DNA of 11,775 nt from a bacterium (GCA_030824095.1 JAVBYK010000531.1:1-11775); one strand, 5' to 3'. Counted from the stretch's first letter, positions 1 through 9,554 are shown. The notes: a model not told the origin generated them from the sequence alone. Made by a program: numbers and translations.

Positions 1-533
1 TAGGTCTTGCCGGCAAACAGGCGCCGCTCGACGATGGCACTGAGCAGGTCCACCCGGTCGTTGCTGGACCAGCCCAGCACCTGGGTCATGCCGTTGACCG
101 ACACATAGCGGTCCCACAGCTCGGTCTGGAAGTCGGCGTTCAGGAAGCGGTCGGGAAACTCGTGGAAGAAGTGGTCACCATGCAGGCCGTAGTAGGCCGC
201 GGCATAGCTGCCACCGGAGACCGAGTTGATGATGTCGATCTCGTCGAGCAGGCGCCGCTGTTTGCCGTCCCATGCGATGGTGGTGCTGCGCAGCTTGTGC
301 AGCACGCCATAGGCCAGCGCGGCCGAGCGCGTGCCACCACCCGAAAAAGATACCACCATGAACAGGCCATCGCTGTTGTCAGGCCCGGGCGGCAGGTTGG
401 AGAACCGGTAGCCGTATTGGGTGTTGACGGTGTCCAGCGGCTCGGCCGGCTTGGGCGGCGGCACCAGCGAGGCGCAGCCGCCCAGCAGCAGGGCCAGTCC
501 CACGGCCAGCAGCCGTTTGCGTACACCCCCCAT
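1..533 (-). CDS. Patatin-like phospholipase lipoprotein (N-terminal 177 aa; C-terminus beyond the left edge)
   Basis: The first 20 residues are a lipoprotein signal: a basic start, a leucine-rich stretch, and a lipobox L17-G18-G19-C20, so the mature protein is probably lipid-anchored at C20. A patatin domain follows: the oxyanion motif GGGTR at 65-69 and a nucleophile elbow SVSGGS at 104-109 with S106 as the predicted catalytic serine (Ser-Asp dyad). The catalytic Asp motif would lie in the missing C-terminal part, so activity cannot be fully judged. Patatin-family enzymes hydrolyse acyl esters of lipids; an envelope lipid substrate is inferred from the lipobox. The ATG at 533 lies 2 bases after the TGA of the TPR gene and has no clear Shine-Dalgarno sequence, so translation is probably coupled to that gene. 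It is the last visible gene of a three-gene minus-strand operon. Confidence 0.85.
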   Translation of the reverse strand, partial: MGGVRKRLLAVGLALLLGGCASLVPPPKPAEPLDTVNTQYGYRFSNLPPGPDNSDGLFMVVSFSGGGTRSAALAYGVLHKLRSTTIAWDGKQRRLLDEIDIINSVSGGSYAAAYYGLHGDHFFHEFPDRFLNADFQTELWDRYVSVNGMTQVLGWSSNDRVDLLSAIVERRLFAGKT

Positions 534-535
534 CG

Positions 536-1789
536 TCAGGGCTTGCGAATGGCCCAGGTCCAGTAGCGCACCAGGTCGTCCAGGCCTTCGGGGCCGGATA
601 CGGTGGCAAAGGTTTGCAGCGCCTTGTCGGTCTGGCCAGCCTGGGCATAGGCCACGGCCAGACGCAGACGGGCGTCCTCGGGCCGTTTGGGTACGCCCTT
701 GGCGATGGCTTTTTCCATCAGCTCCAGGCCCTTGTCAAACTGCTGCATGCCGATCTGGTTCATGCCGATGTTGAACAGCGCAAAGCCGTCGGGCTTTTTC
801 AGCGCACTGGCGGTATCAGCGGCCAGTGTCTTGCGGTCCTGCTCCACTTCCTGGGCGAGTTTGGCGCGTTGCTTCTTGTGGGCGTCGCTGCTGCCCAGCA
901 GGCCGGCGCTGGCGCCCAGGTCGTAGATGCGCAGGGCTTCGGCCGAATAGCCGGCCTTTTGCGCAAAGTCGATGTATTCGCCGTAGTCGCTGGCCTCTTC
1001 GGGTGTGCTGGTGAAGAACGCCAGGCGGAACACGTCCAGCTGCAGCCGGCTGGACAGGTCCGAGCGGCTCCACAGCCGGTTGATCAGGTCGCGCCAGTGG
1101 TCCTTGCTGGGGTAGTACTGCACCAGCTTTTCCAGGGCCTTGGTGGAGCCCGTCGTGTCTTTCAGGCTGGTACGGGCCTGCGCCAGCATCTCCAGGTGAG
1201 CCTGCTTGGGCGCACGCTTGGCTTGTTCGGCAGCAGCAACCTCCTCAGCCAGTAATTCACTGCCGCGCGCCAGATTGCCGGCCAGCAGGTAGGACTGGAT
1301 GCGGGCTTCCTTGACCGACTGCTCAGTGCCACCGACCTGGATGTTGCGCTCCATCCAGCTTGCGGCCTGGGCGTAATCCTTGATCCGGTAATGGGCCACG
1401 CCCACGGCCTGCATCAGGGGCAGCGTTTCCGCGGTGGTGAGCCAGGCGCCGCTGGCGTTGAACTGCAGCACCTGTTCCAGCAGTTTGGTTGCGGTCGCGG
1501 CATCGTCCTCGGCAATGGCCACCGCCAGCCCTACGCGTGCGGTGATGAAGCTTTCATAGGGGCTCTTGTCGGCAAATGCATTGGCGGCCTGGATCTTCTC
1601 CTTGGCAGGGCCAAACTTCTTTTCGTTCAGCAGGTTTTGTGCGTCCAGCAGTGCGGCACGCAGTTCGGCACGGATGGCCGGGCCCGCGGGGGCCGAGGCT
1701 GCCGTTGCCGGTGCGGGAGCGGTTTGCGCGCCCGCCAGACCGGCCATCAATGCGCATGCCAATACGGCACTCAATCGAACAGTTCGCAT
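536..1789 (-). CDS. Periplasmic TPR-like repeat protein of unknown function (417 aa)
   Basis: The protein starts with a Sec-type signal peptide (basic MRTVR, hydrophobic 6-19, likely cleavage after AGA at 19-21), followed by an Ala/Pro-rich linker to about residue 38. The rest is predicted all-helical and rich in Ala, Leu and Glu, with TPR-like helical pairs, for example near 48-72, 124-150, 335-364 and 372-394 (the last contains an AYAQAGQTDKAL pattern). TPR folds are protein-interaction scaffolds; the partner here is unknown, but the lipoprotein lipase gene 2 bases downstream is the obvious candidate. The ATG at 1789 is preceded by AAGGA ten bases upstream. An ATG at 1807 in the same frame would add MKENQT but has no ribosome site. 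The frame stays open far beyond that, but the extension lies across the next gene and has no protein character. No catalytic motif is visible. Confidence 0.85.
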   Translation of the reverse strand: MRTVRLSAVLACALMAGLAGAQTAPAPATAASAPAGPAIRAELRAALLDAQNLLNEKKFGPAKEKIQAANAFADKSPYESFITARVGLAVAIAEDDAATATKLLEQVLQFNASGAWLTTAETLPLMQAVGVAHYRIKDYAQAASWMERNIQVGGTEQSVKEARIQSYLLAGNLARGSELLAEEVAAAEQAKRAPKQAHLEMLAQARTSLKDTTGSTKALEKLVQYYPSKDHWRDLINRLWSRSDLSSRLQLDVFRLAFFTSTPEEASDYGEYIDFAQKAGYSAEALRIYDLGASAGLLGSSDAHKKQRAKLAQEVEQDRKTLAADTASALKKPDGFALFNIGMNQIGMQQFDKGLELMEKAIAKGVPKRPEDARLRLAVAYAQAGQTDKALQTFATVSGPEGLDDLVRYWTWAIRKP

Positions 1790-1833
1790 GGTTTGGTTTT
1801 CCTTCATTCGGGTGATGTTGTGCTGGGCAGGGA

Positions 1834-2322
1834 TCAGTTCTTGCCCGCTACCGGATTGCACAGAGCGCTTTGCCCCATTTGCACCACCAGATCGCGCGAT
1901 TTGTTGACCTCGGCCGCCGTGGCCACGGCGGCGATGTTGCTGGCCAGGCTGCCCACATATTTGCCAGTGGCGTCCGCCATGGATTTGAGCGCCGTGCAGC
2001 GGGTGGCCAGGTGTTTCTTGGCAATCGCCAGGTCGCCGGCGTCGCGCACTTCCGCCGCTACCACGCCCAGTGCCAACACGCCGTCGGCGGTGACATCCAC
2101 CAGCGCCAGCTGGTTGGTGACCCGGTTGAGCATGTCCTTGTCGTTGGGCGACGCGGTGCCGGCGCGCTTGGACAGATCGGCCAGGCTGTTGGCCAGTCCT
2201 TCGGACAGTTTGTGGAACTCGGTAACGGACTTGCCGATGGCCGCCTTGTTTTGTGCGAATGCCGGTTGTGCCAGCAGTGCAAGGGCGAGTACCGATGAAG
2301 ACAGGATGCGAATCGTGGACAT
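1834..2322 (-). CDS. Small secreted helical protein of unknown function (162 aa)
   Basis: A clear Sec signal peptide occupies residues 1-23 (hydrophobic 8-19, cleavage after AFA at 21-23), so the mature protein of about 139 residues should be periplasmic or exported. The mature part looks all-helical, with Ala-rich amphipathic stretches, and has two cysteines, C109 and C155, that could form a disulfide. I do not recognise a family. The ATG at 2322 has GAGGT seven bases upstream, a good ribosome site. It is the first gene of the minus-strand operon with the TPR protein (43-44 bases downstream) and the patatin lipoprotein, which suggests a role in the same envelope process. No repeats, metal motifs or enzyme motifs are visible. 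Confidence 0.8.
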   Translation of the reverse strand: MSTIRILSSSVLALALLAQPAFAQNKAAIGKSVTEFHKLSEGLANSLADLSKRAGTASPNDKDMLNRVTNQLALVDVTADGVLALGVVAAEVRDAGDLAIAKKHLATRCTALKSMADATGKYVGSLASNIAAVATAAEVNKSRDLVVQMGQSALCNPVAGKN

Positions 2323-2367
2323 AAGGTAAACCTCGTGGGTTGAACGTGGGCGAAACTGTACACCGGT

Positions 2368-2394
2368 TCCGGCCCGCCCTGCCCAGAGGCCGGA
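2368..2394. repeat. 7-bp inverted repeat in the divergent promoter region
   Basis: TCCGGCC (2368-2374) and GGCCGGA (2388-2394) are perfect inverted copies with a 13-base spacer. They sit in the 101-base gap between the divergent secreted-protein gene and the SDR gene, about 30 bases before the SDR start. It could be an operator or a leader hairpin, or chance in GC-rich DNA. I could not assign convincing -35/-10 boxes for either gene in this gap. Confidence 0.35.
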
Positions 2395-2413
2395 CAATCG
2401 CAAAAACAACCCC

Positions 2414-2418
2414 AGGAG
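2414..2418 (+). promoter_or_regulatory. Ribosome binding site of the SDR gene
   Basis: AGGAG lies five bases before the ATG at 2424. It fixes the SDR start: the same frame is open further upstream (to 2340), but only this ATG has a Shine-Dalgarno sequence, and the TGxxxGxG cofactor motif then falls at the usual distance from the N-terminus. Confidence 0.8.
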
Positions 2419-2423
2419 ACCTC

Positions 2424-3212
2424 ATGACTGAACGCAAAGTGGCCATCGTGACCGGCTCGGCCACCGGTGTCGGCGCCGCCACGGCGCTGTTGCTGGCAGG
2501 GCGCGGCTACAACCTGGTGATCAACTATTCCCGCAGCGAAGCCGAAGCGCTCACCTCGCAGGCCGCCTGCCAGACCGCGGGTGCCGACACGCTGTTGGTG
2601 CGTGCCGACGTGGCCGACGACGCGGCCTGCCGCGCCATGGTGCAGGCAACCGTCGCCCGCTGGGGCCGGGTGGATGCCCTCGTCAACAATGCAGGCATCA
2701 CCTCGTTTGCCGGTTCGTCCAACTGGGATGCGCTGGATGCCCAGACCTTCCAGCACATCCTGGGCGTCAACACCGTGGGCGCCTTCCAGATGGTGCGGGC
2801 TTGCGTGCCGCATCTCAAAACCAGTGCGTCGGGGAGCATCGTCAACGTTTCGTCCATTGCCGGGGCGCTGGGCATCGGGTCATCCGTGCCCTATGTCGCG
2901 TCCAAGGGTGCCATCAACGCGATGACGCTGCACCTAGCACGGGCGCTGGCGCCGGAGATCCGGGTCAACGCAGTGTGTCCAGGCCTGATCACGTCGCGCT
3001 GGTTTGTCGACGGCATCGGACAGGAGGGCTACGAGAAGGTCAAGTCGGTCTACGAGCGGACCACGCCGCTGGCGCGTGCCTGCACGCCCGAGGATGTCGC
3101 CGAGGCGGTGGTCTGGCTGGTTGACGGCGCGCGTACCGTGACCGGGGAGCTGGTGCTGCTGGACTCGGGCATGCACCTGGGGGGCAAGGTGCCGGTTCCG
3201 GGGCGAAGTTGA
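2424..3212 (+). CDS. SDR family NAD(P)-dependent oxidoreductase (262 aa)
   Basis: This is a complete classical short-chain dehydrogenase/reductase of typical length. The Rossmann cofactor motif TGSATGVG is at 10-17, NNAG at 88-91, the active-site Asn at N116, and the catalytic Ser-Tyr-Lys set at S144, Y157 and K161 (YVASK at 157-161). A PG motif at 186-187 (VCPGLI) and a C-terminal GELVLLDSG strand match FabG-like enzymes. N35-Y-S-R37-S after the second strand places an Arg where NADP-preferring members often have a basic residue, so NADP(H) is likely. Such cytosolic enzymes oxidise or reduce hydroxyl/keto groups; the substrate cannot be read from sequence, and FabG-type 3-oxoacyl-ACP reductase is one possibility among many. 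The gene stands alone, divergent from the envelope operon, followed by a 173-base gap with a repeat. Confidence 0.93.
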   Translation: MTERKVAIVTGSATGVGAATALLLAGRGYNLVINYSRSEAEALTSQAACQTAGADTLLVRADVADDAACRAMVQATVARWGRVDALVNNAGITSFAGSSNWDALDAQTFQHILGVNTVGAFQMVRACVPHLKTSASGSIVNVSSIAGALGIGSSVPYVASKGAINAMTLHLARALAPEIRVNAVCPGLITSRWFVDGIGQEGYEKVKSVYERTTPLARACTPEDVAEAVVWLVDGARTVTGELVLLDSGMHLGGKVPVPGRS

Positions 3213-3223
3213 GCAGGGTTTCC

Positions 3224-3290
3224 ACTCATTTTGCTATCAATAAAGTAGCGCTAAAGGCAATAATGACGAGGGCCAAGACCCTATTTGACC
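3224..3290. repeat. Degenerate intergenic repeat of the kind found in Comamonadaceae
   Basis: The stretch begins CATTTTGCTATCAATAAAGT and ends ACCCTATTTGACC. It is AT-richer than everything around it and lies between two genes. I recall similar short repeats (TTTTGATAGC... GCGC... AGGGC) scattered between genes in Rhodoferax, Acidovorax and relatives; this copy looks diverged. Within it AGGG (3268-3272 region) and CCCT (3279-3282) can pair into a weak 4-bp hairpin followed by ATTT, too weak to call a terminator. The family assignment is from memory. Confidence 0.5.
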
Positions 3291-3385
3291 ATTAGTCATC
3301 GGCTGGGGCGGGCGTCAGCGTGCTGTTGGCGTGCTGCGTAGAATGGTCCGGCGCCCCCCAACAATCTCTCCGCCCGGGTTTGACC

Positions 3386-5911
<2,526 letters not shown>

Positions 5912-5920
5912 GAGGTTTGA

Positions 5921-6346
5921 TTACGGCGCGTTTTTGGGCCGTTCGGCCAGCCAGCCCTGGGCGTAGGCACCCAGCGCAATGCCGGCCAGAGCCACCAGCA
6001 GGGACCAGTTGCCCGTGCCCAGACCGGCAATGGCCGGGCCCGGACACACGCCGCACACGCCCCAGCCGATGCCAAAGATCGCGGCGCCGACCAGGGTGTC
6101 GCGGTCCAGCACCGAGGGACGATGGGCAAAGTGGCCGCCGACCAGCGGGCGCTTCATCAACCGGGGTGCCAACTGGTAGGCCAGCACGGTCACGCATACG
6201 GCGCCGCCCATGACCAGCATCAGTCCAAAGTCCTGGAAGCGCAGGAAACTGAGCACCACCTCGGGCGAGACCATGGTGGAAACTGCCAGGCCAAAGCCAA
6301 ACAGGGCACCACTGACCAGCACGGCAAAGAATTGGGACAAAGACAT
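5921..6346 (-). CDS. YeeE/YedE (DUF6691-type) transporter half, second subunit (141 aa)
   Basis: A small integral membrane protein with about four hydrophobic segments (near 5-22, 40-60, 84-106, 113-131). The motif GVCGVCPGPA at 97-106 with C98 and C101 is the signature of the second half of split YeeE/YedE sulfur-transport proteins. Relatives (for example PmpA/PmpB in Serratia and thiosulfate-importing TsuA) move small sulfur compounds across the inner membrane, with conserved cysteines relaying the substrate. Which compound is carried here cannot be told. Its ATG shares one base with the TGA of the upstream half (TGATG), and GGGAGC lies six bases before the start, so both halves are translated together and probably form one pore. 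It ends convergently 9 bases from the histidine kinase stop. Confidence 0.88.
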   Translation of the reverse strand: MSLSQFFAVLVSGALFGFGLAVSTMVSPEVVLSFLRFQDFGLMLVMGGAVCVTVLAYQLAPRLMKRPLVGGHFAHRPSVLDRDTLVGAAIFGIGWGVCGVCPGPAIAGLGTGNWSLLVALAGIALGAYAQGWLAERPKNAP

Positions 6347-6816
6347 CAACGGGCTCCCAGCAACAGTACGGCATTGGCCGTGGCAAAACCGGTGGCCATG
6401 AAGGTCAGCACGGCCATCAGGGATGGCATCTGCAGCGAACTCAGTCCGCAGATGCCGTGGCCGGAGGTGCAGCCATTGGACAGGCGGGCGCCAAAACCCA
6501 CCAGTACGCCGCCAACCCCCAATTGCCACAACGGCACGGTGGTGTGCAGGCCGCCTTGCGGGCCGAGCGCAAACCACCAGATGGCGGCGCCCACCACCAG
6601 CCCCGCCGCAAAGACCAGGCGCCATGCGCGTGTATCGACAAAGCGGGCCTGCTGGAAAAAGGACAGGCGCGACAGATACGACCAGGTGCTGCTGAACACG
6701 GTGCTCATGCCACCGACCCAACCGGTCATCAGGTACAGCAGGCTGACCCCGGCACCAATCAATAGGCCCCCCAGCAGGTAATGCTGCCAACCCAGTGGAA
6801 AAAGCGATGCGGTCAT
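6346..6816 (-). CDS. YeeE/YedE transporter half, first subunit (156 aa)
   Basis: An integral membrane protein with about four hydrophobic segments (near 12-30, 66-83, 96-111, 131-154). Residues 109-124 read GARLSNGCTSGHGICG, the hallmark of the YeeE/YedE sulfur-transport family, with conserved C116 and C123. With the overlapping downstream gene it makes up the full two-repeat transporter that other bacteria encode as one longer protein. The ATG at 6816 is set by AGGAG five bases upstream; a start at 6852 in the same frame would add 12 unlikely residues. No sulfur dioxygenase, rhodanese or BigR-like repressor gene, often found beside such pairs, is present in the window. Confidence 0.9.
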   Translation of the reverse strand: MTASLFPLGWQHYLLGGLLIGAGVSLLYLMTGWVGGMSTVFSSTWSYLSRLSFFQQARFVDTRAWRLVFAAGLVVGAAIWWFALGPQGGLHTTVPLWQLGVGGVLVGFGARLSNGCTSGHGICGLSSLQMPSLMAVLTFMATGFATANAVLLLGAR

Positions 6817-6821
6817 GCGGT

Positions 6822-6826
6822 CTCCT
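6822..6826 (-). promoter_or_regulatory. Ribosome binding site of the first YeeE/YedE half
   Basis: On the minus strand AGGAG lies five bases before the ATG at 6816. It decides the start over the longer frame beginning at 6852. Confidence 0.75.
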
Positions 6827-6830
6827 GTGC

Positions 6831-6871
6831 TCCTTGCAAAAGGGGAGAGCATAGCGCGCCGGATGCAAGGA
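6831..6871. promoter_or_regulatory. 8-bp inverted repeat between divergent genes, possible operator
   Basis: TCCTTGCA (6831-6838) and TGCAAGGA (6864-6871) are perfect inverted copies with 25 bases between them, in the 123-base gap between the transporter pair (minus) and the acyl-CoA synthetase (plus). The position suits a regulator controlling one or both directions, but no regulator gene is nearby and I could not place -35/-10 boxes with confidence. Confidence 0.35.
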
Positions 6872-6929
6872 AACTGCCAGTCCAGCAGTGGCGCGCCATG
6901 TTAAAACCGGGGCAGCATATGCAAGCAAC

Positions 6930-6934
6930 AGGAG
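6930..6934 (+). promoter_or_regulatory. Ribosome binding site of the acyl-CoA synthetase gene
   Basis: AGGAG lies five bases before GTG 6940. It favours GTG over the in-frame ATG codons at 6898 and 6919, which lack a comparable site. Confidence 0.7.
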
Positions 6935-6939
6935 TCAGC

Positions 6940-8589
6940 GTGAATACCATCTTTGATCAGCATCTGGACAAGAACCCGGCCAACTACGTGGCGCTATCGC
7001 CGGTGGGCTTTGTGGAGCGCAGTGCCGAGGTCTTTGGTGACCTGACCGCCGTGGTGCATGGCGCACGGCGCTACACCTGGTCGCAGACGCGGGACCGCTC
7101 GGCCCGGCTGGCTGCGGCCCTGCGCGCGCTGGGCGTGCAGCGCGGCGGAACCGTCAGCGTCATGCTGCCCAATACACCGGAGATGATCGAGGCCCACTAT
7201 GCGGTGCCGGCCATCAATGCAGTGCTCAACACCCTGAACACCCGGCTGGACGCCCATTTGCTGGCCTGGCAGATGAACCACTGCGAGGCCCAGGTGCTGA
7301 TCACCGACCGTGAATACGCGCCGGTCATGCGCGAGGCGCTGGCCCTGCTGCGCAACGAACACGGGCGTGAAGTCATCGTGATTGACGTTTGCGACAGCGA
7401 ATACACCGGCGCCGGGCAGACTCTTGGGAGCCTGGAATACGAGGCCCTGCTGGCTGCCAACGAACCCCTGGCGCGCCTGGATGGCCCCGCCGATGAGTGG
7501 GATGCCATCGCCGTGAGCTACACCTCGGGCACCACCGGCGACCCCAAGGGCGTGGTCACCCACCACCGGGGTGCGTATCTGAATGCGGTCTGCAATGCCG
7601 CCACCTGGACCATGCCGCACTTTCCCACCTACCTGTGGACGCTGCCGCTGTTCCACTGCAATGGATGGTGTTTTGCCTGGACCGTGGCCATGCTGGGCGG
7701 CACGCAGGTGTGCCTGCGCAAGGTGGACGCCCAGTCCATTCTGGAGGCGATGCGCACCCATGGTGTGGACCACTACTGCGCCGCCCCCATCGTCCACAAC
7801 CTGCTGATTGCCGCGCCGCCTGAGCAGCGCGAAGGCATCCGCCAGAAGGTGCGTGGCATGGTGGCGGGCGCCGCGCCACCGGCCTCCATGATCGAGGGCA
7901 TGGCCAAGCTCGGTTTTGACATCACCCACGTGTATGGTTTGACCGAGGTCTATGGCCCCGCCGCCGTGGCCGTCAAGCGCCCGACCTGGGGCGAGCAGAG
8001 TTTGTCCGAGCAGACCCGCCTGAACGGTCGCCAGGGCGTGCGCTACCCGCTGCAGGAAGGCATGACCGTAATGGACGCACAAACCATGGCCGAGACCCCG
8101 GCAGACGGTGCCACCATGGGCGAGATCATGTTCCGCGGCAACATCGTCATGAAGGGGTATCTGAAGAACCCGACGGCGACGGCTGCTGCCTTTGACGGCG
8201 GCTGGTTCCACACCGGCGATCTGGCGGTCATGGAGCCGGACCGTTACGTGAAGATCAAGGACCGCAGCAAGGACGTCATCATCTCCGGCGGCGAGAACAT
8301 CAGCTCTCTCGAAGTCGAGGACGCGCTGTACCGCCACCCGGCGGTGGTGTCCTGTGCCGTGGTGGCCAAGCCCGATGACAAGTGGGGTGAGACACCGGTG
8401 GCGTATGTGGAACTGCGCGCCGGTGCCGAGGTGACCGCCGCCGAGCTGGTGGCGCACTGCAAGGAACTGCTGGCCGGCTACAAGGTGCCGCGTGACATCC
8501 GCTTTGAGCCCATTCCCAAGACATCGACCGGCAAGATCCAGAAGTTCGAGCTGCGCAGCCGTGTCAAATCCACCACCGCGTTTGAGTGA
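6940..8589 (+). CDS. AMP-forming acyl-CoA synthetase, DmdB/AlkK-like (549 aa)
   Basis: A complete adenylate-forming enzyme of usual length. It activates a carboxylic acid with ATP to an acyl-adenylate and transfers it to CoA. Visible motifs: the P-loop SYTSGTTGDPKGV at 193-205, LPLFHCNGW at 235-243, YGLTEVYG at 332-339, WFHTGD at 422-427 with the ribose-binding D427, the hinge DRSKD at 441-445, GGEN at 450-453, and the catalytic lysine K532 in TSTGK. The FHCNGW box is typical of the group that includes medium-chain acyl-CoA ligases (AlkK) and 3-methylmercaptopropionyl-CoA ligase (DmdB); I cannot choose between them from sequence alone. It is probably cytosolic. GTG 6940 is chosen for its AGGAG. 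It is divergent from a sulfur-compound transporter, and its stop overlaps a possible start of the SUI1 gene. Confidence 0.92.
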   Translation: MNTIFDQHLDKNPANYVALSPVGFVERSAEVFGDLTAVVHGARRYTWSQTRDRSARLAAALRALGVQRGGTVSVMLPNTPEMIEAHYAVPAINAVLNTLNTRLDAHLLAWQMNHCEAQVLITDREYAPVMREALALLRNEHGREVIVIDVCDSEYTGAGQTLGSLEYEALLAANEPLARLDGPADEWDAIAVSYTSGTTGDPKGVVTHHRGAYLNAVCNAATWTMPHFPTYLWTLPLFHCNGWCFAWTVAMLGGTQVCLRKVDAQSILEAMRTHGVDHYCAAPIVHNLLIAAPPEQREGIRQKVRGMVAGAAPPASMIEGMAKLGFDITHVYGLTEVYGPAAVAVKRPTWGEQSLSEQTRLNGRQGVRYPLQEGMTVMDAQTMAETPADGATMGEIMFRGNIVMKGYLKNPTATAAAFDGGWFHTGDLAVMEPDRYVKIKDRSKDVIISGGENISSLEVEDALYRHPAVVSCAVVAKPDDKWGETPVAYVELRAGAEVTAAELVAHCKELLAGYKVPRDIRFEPIPKTSTGKIQKFELRSRVKSTTAFE

Positions 8590-8591
8590 AC

Positions 8592-8972
8592 ATGGCGTCC
8601 GGCAAACAACGTGCATCGGGACTGGCCGCGCTGGGTGGTCTGGTGTATTCCACCGACGCCGGCCGCATGTGCCCAACCTGCCGCCAGCCGGTTGCCCAGT
8701 GCCAGTGCAAGGCGCCGGCAGCGCCCACGGGCGACGGGGTGGTGCGGGTATCCCGCGAGACCAAGGGGCGTGGCGGCAAGGCCGTGACGGTGGTCAAGGG
8801 CGCTCTGCTGGATGCCAGCGCACTCGGCGAGCTGGGCAAACAGCTCAAGACTGCCTGCGGAACGGGCGGCACCGTCAAGGATGGTGTGATCGAGGTGCAG
8901 GGCGACCATTGCGAGCGCGTCATGCAGTTGCTCAAGGCGCAGGGGTATACGGTCAAGCGTGCCGGGGGCTGA
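8592..8972 (+). CDS. yciH: SUI1/YciH-family translation initiation-like factor (126 aa)
   Basis: The C-terminal domain, about residues 47-126, matches bacterial YciH, the homologue of eukaryotic eIF1/SUI1: a GDGVVRV opening at 47-53, the conserved CGTGGTVKDGVIEVQGDH at 89-106, and a typical VKRAGG end. The N-terminal LVYSTDAGR at 17-25 is also YciH-like and is followed by a four-cysteine cluster (C27, C30, C37, C39) that could bind a metal. YciH-type proteins bind the small ribosomal subunit and can influence start-site fidelity; the physiological role in bacteria is modest and not settled. The ATG at 8592 is 2 bases after the synthetase stop; GTG 8586, overlapping that stop as GTGA, is an alternative adding two residues. 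No clear ribosome site is seen, so it may depend on translation of the gene before it. Confidence 0.9.
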   Translation: MASGKQRASGLAALGGLVYSTDAGRMCPTCRQPVAQCQCKAPAAPTGDGVVRVSRETKGRGGKAVTVVKGALLDASALGELGKQLKTACGTGGTVKDGVIEVQGDHCERVMQLLKAQGYTVKRAGG

Positions 8973-9020
8973 TGCCGCGGCTGACCTCCAGGTACCATGC
9001 AGCCTTAGCAGTGAGACACC

Positions 9021-9554
9021 ATGCACCTGATTGACCGGACCCATCCACCCGCCGTAGCCCTGTACTGGGATTTTGAGAACCTCCACGCCGCGCTGTGCGA
9101 GACCCGGCTGGAAGGCTCCTACAGCAAGCAGGACAACCGCTTCAAGGTGCAGGACCCGCTGGTCAACATCCAGGCCATCGTCGATCTGGCTGCCTCCCTC
9201 GGGCCTGTCGCCATCAACCGGGCCTATTGCAACTGGCAGTACTTTGGCCGCTACCGCGATGCCCTGTTGCACCACGCTATGGAGCTGGTCCAGCTGTTTC
9301 CACCCGGGGGTGGTGCCAAGAACGGTGCGGACATCCGCCTGTGCCTGGACGCTGCCGACGATCTGGCGCGCTTTCCCCACATTGGGACGGTCATGGTGGT
9401 GAGCGGTGACAGTGACTACATGCCGCTGGCCCAGCGCATCCGGGCAGCGGGGCGGCAGGTGGTTGGGCTGGGCGCGCGCAAGACCACGAATGCACACTGG
9501 GCCGCCAGCTGCCATGCATTTCATTACTACGAAGAGCTGGAGGCGTCGCCATGA
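9021..9554 (+). CDS. NYN-domain (PIN-like) ribonuclease, DUF88/LabA-like (177 aa)
   Basis: A single-domain protein of the NYN family (PIN-like fold). It has the acidic residues expected for metal-dependent RNA cleavage: D17 in YWDFEN (15-20), K100 and D104 in KNGADIRL (100-107), D110, and D130/D132 in VVSGDSDY (126-133). It ends soon after the domain, so the C-terminal LOTUS/OST-HTH domain of some longer relatives is absent. It probably cuts RNA in the cytosol; the target is unknown. The last four bases overlap the next ATG (ATGA), so it is translationally coupled to a membrane protein gene. The ATG at 9021 is preceded by a weak GTGAGA. A 48-base gap separates it from the SUI1 gene, so the two may share a transcript. 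Confidence 0.88.
   Translation: MHLIDRTHPPAVALYWDFENLHAALCETRLEGSYSKQDNRFKVQDPLVNIQAIVDLAASLGPVAINRAYCNWQYFGRYRDALLHHAMELVQLFPPGGGAKNGADIRLCLDAADDLARFPHIGTVMVVSGDSDYMPLAQRIRAAGRQVVGLGARKTTNAHWAASCHAFHYYEELEASP

Noticed and set aside
614..1255. 213-codon plus-strand frame opposite the TPR gene
   Set aside because: Leu/Gly/Gln-rich product with no recognisable domain or start signal; the minus-strand frame has a signal peptide and helical repeats.
1790..2482. Upstream extension of the TPR gene frame across the secreted-protein gene
   Set aside because: The added residues are Arg/Gly/Gln-rich with no fold, while the shorter start has a signal peptide and ribosome site, and the 162-aa gene in the other frame is clearly coding.
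3268..3286. Candidate terminator after the SDR gene
   Set aside because: The hairpin has only four base pairs and is followed by ATTTG, not a T run.
3339..3344. TAGAAT as a promoter -10 box for the histidine kinase
   Set aside because: No acceptable -35 box lies 16-18 bases upstream, so a single 5-of-6 match is not enough to annotate; mentioned only as support for the start choice.
5921..6928. Longer open frame running from the second YeeE/YedE half back through the first half
   Set aside because: The part before 6346 is a shadow of the first half read in another frame; the true start at 6346 has a ribosome site and overlaps the upstream stop. It is not a fused transporter.
6994..8676. 560-codon open frame on the minus strand, opposite the acyl-CoA synthetase
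   Set aside because: The product is His/Gly/Arg-rich with no domain, and the plus-strand enzyme has every family motif. Long antisense frames are common in GC-rich genes with strong third-position bias.
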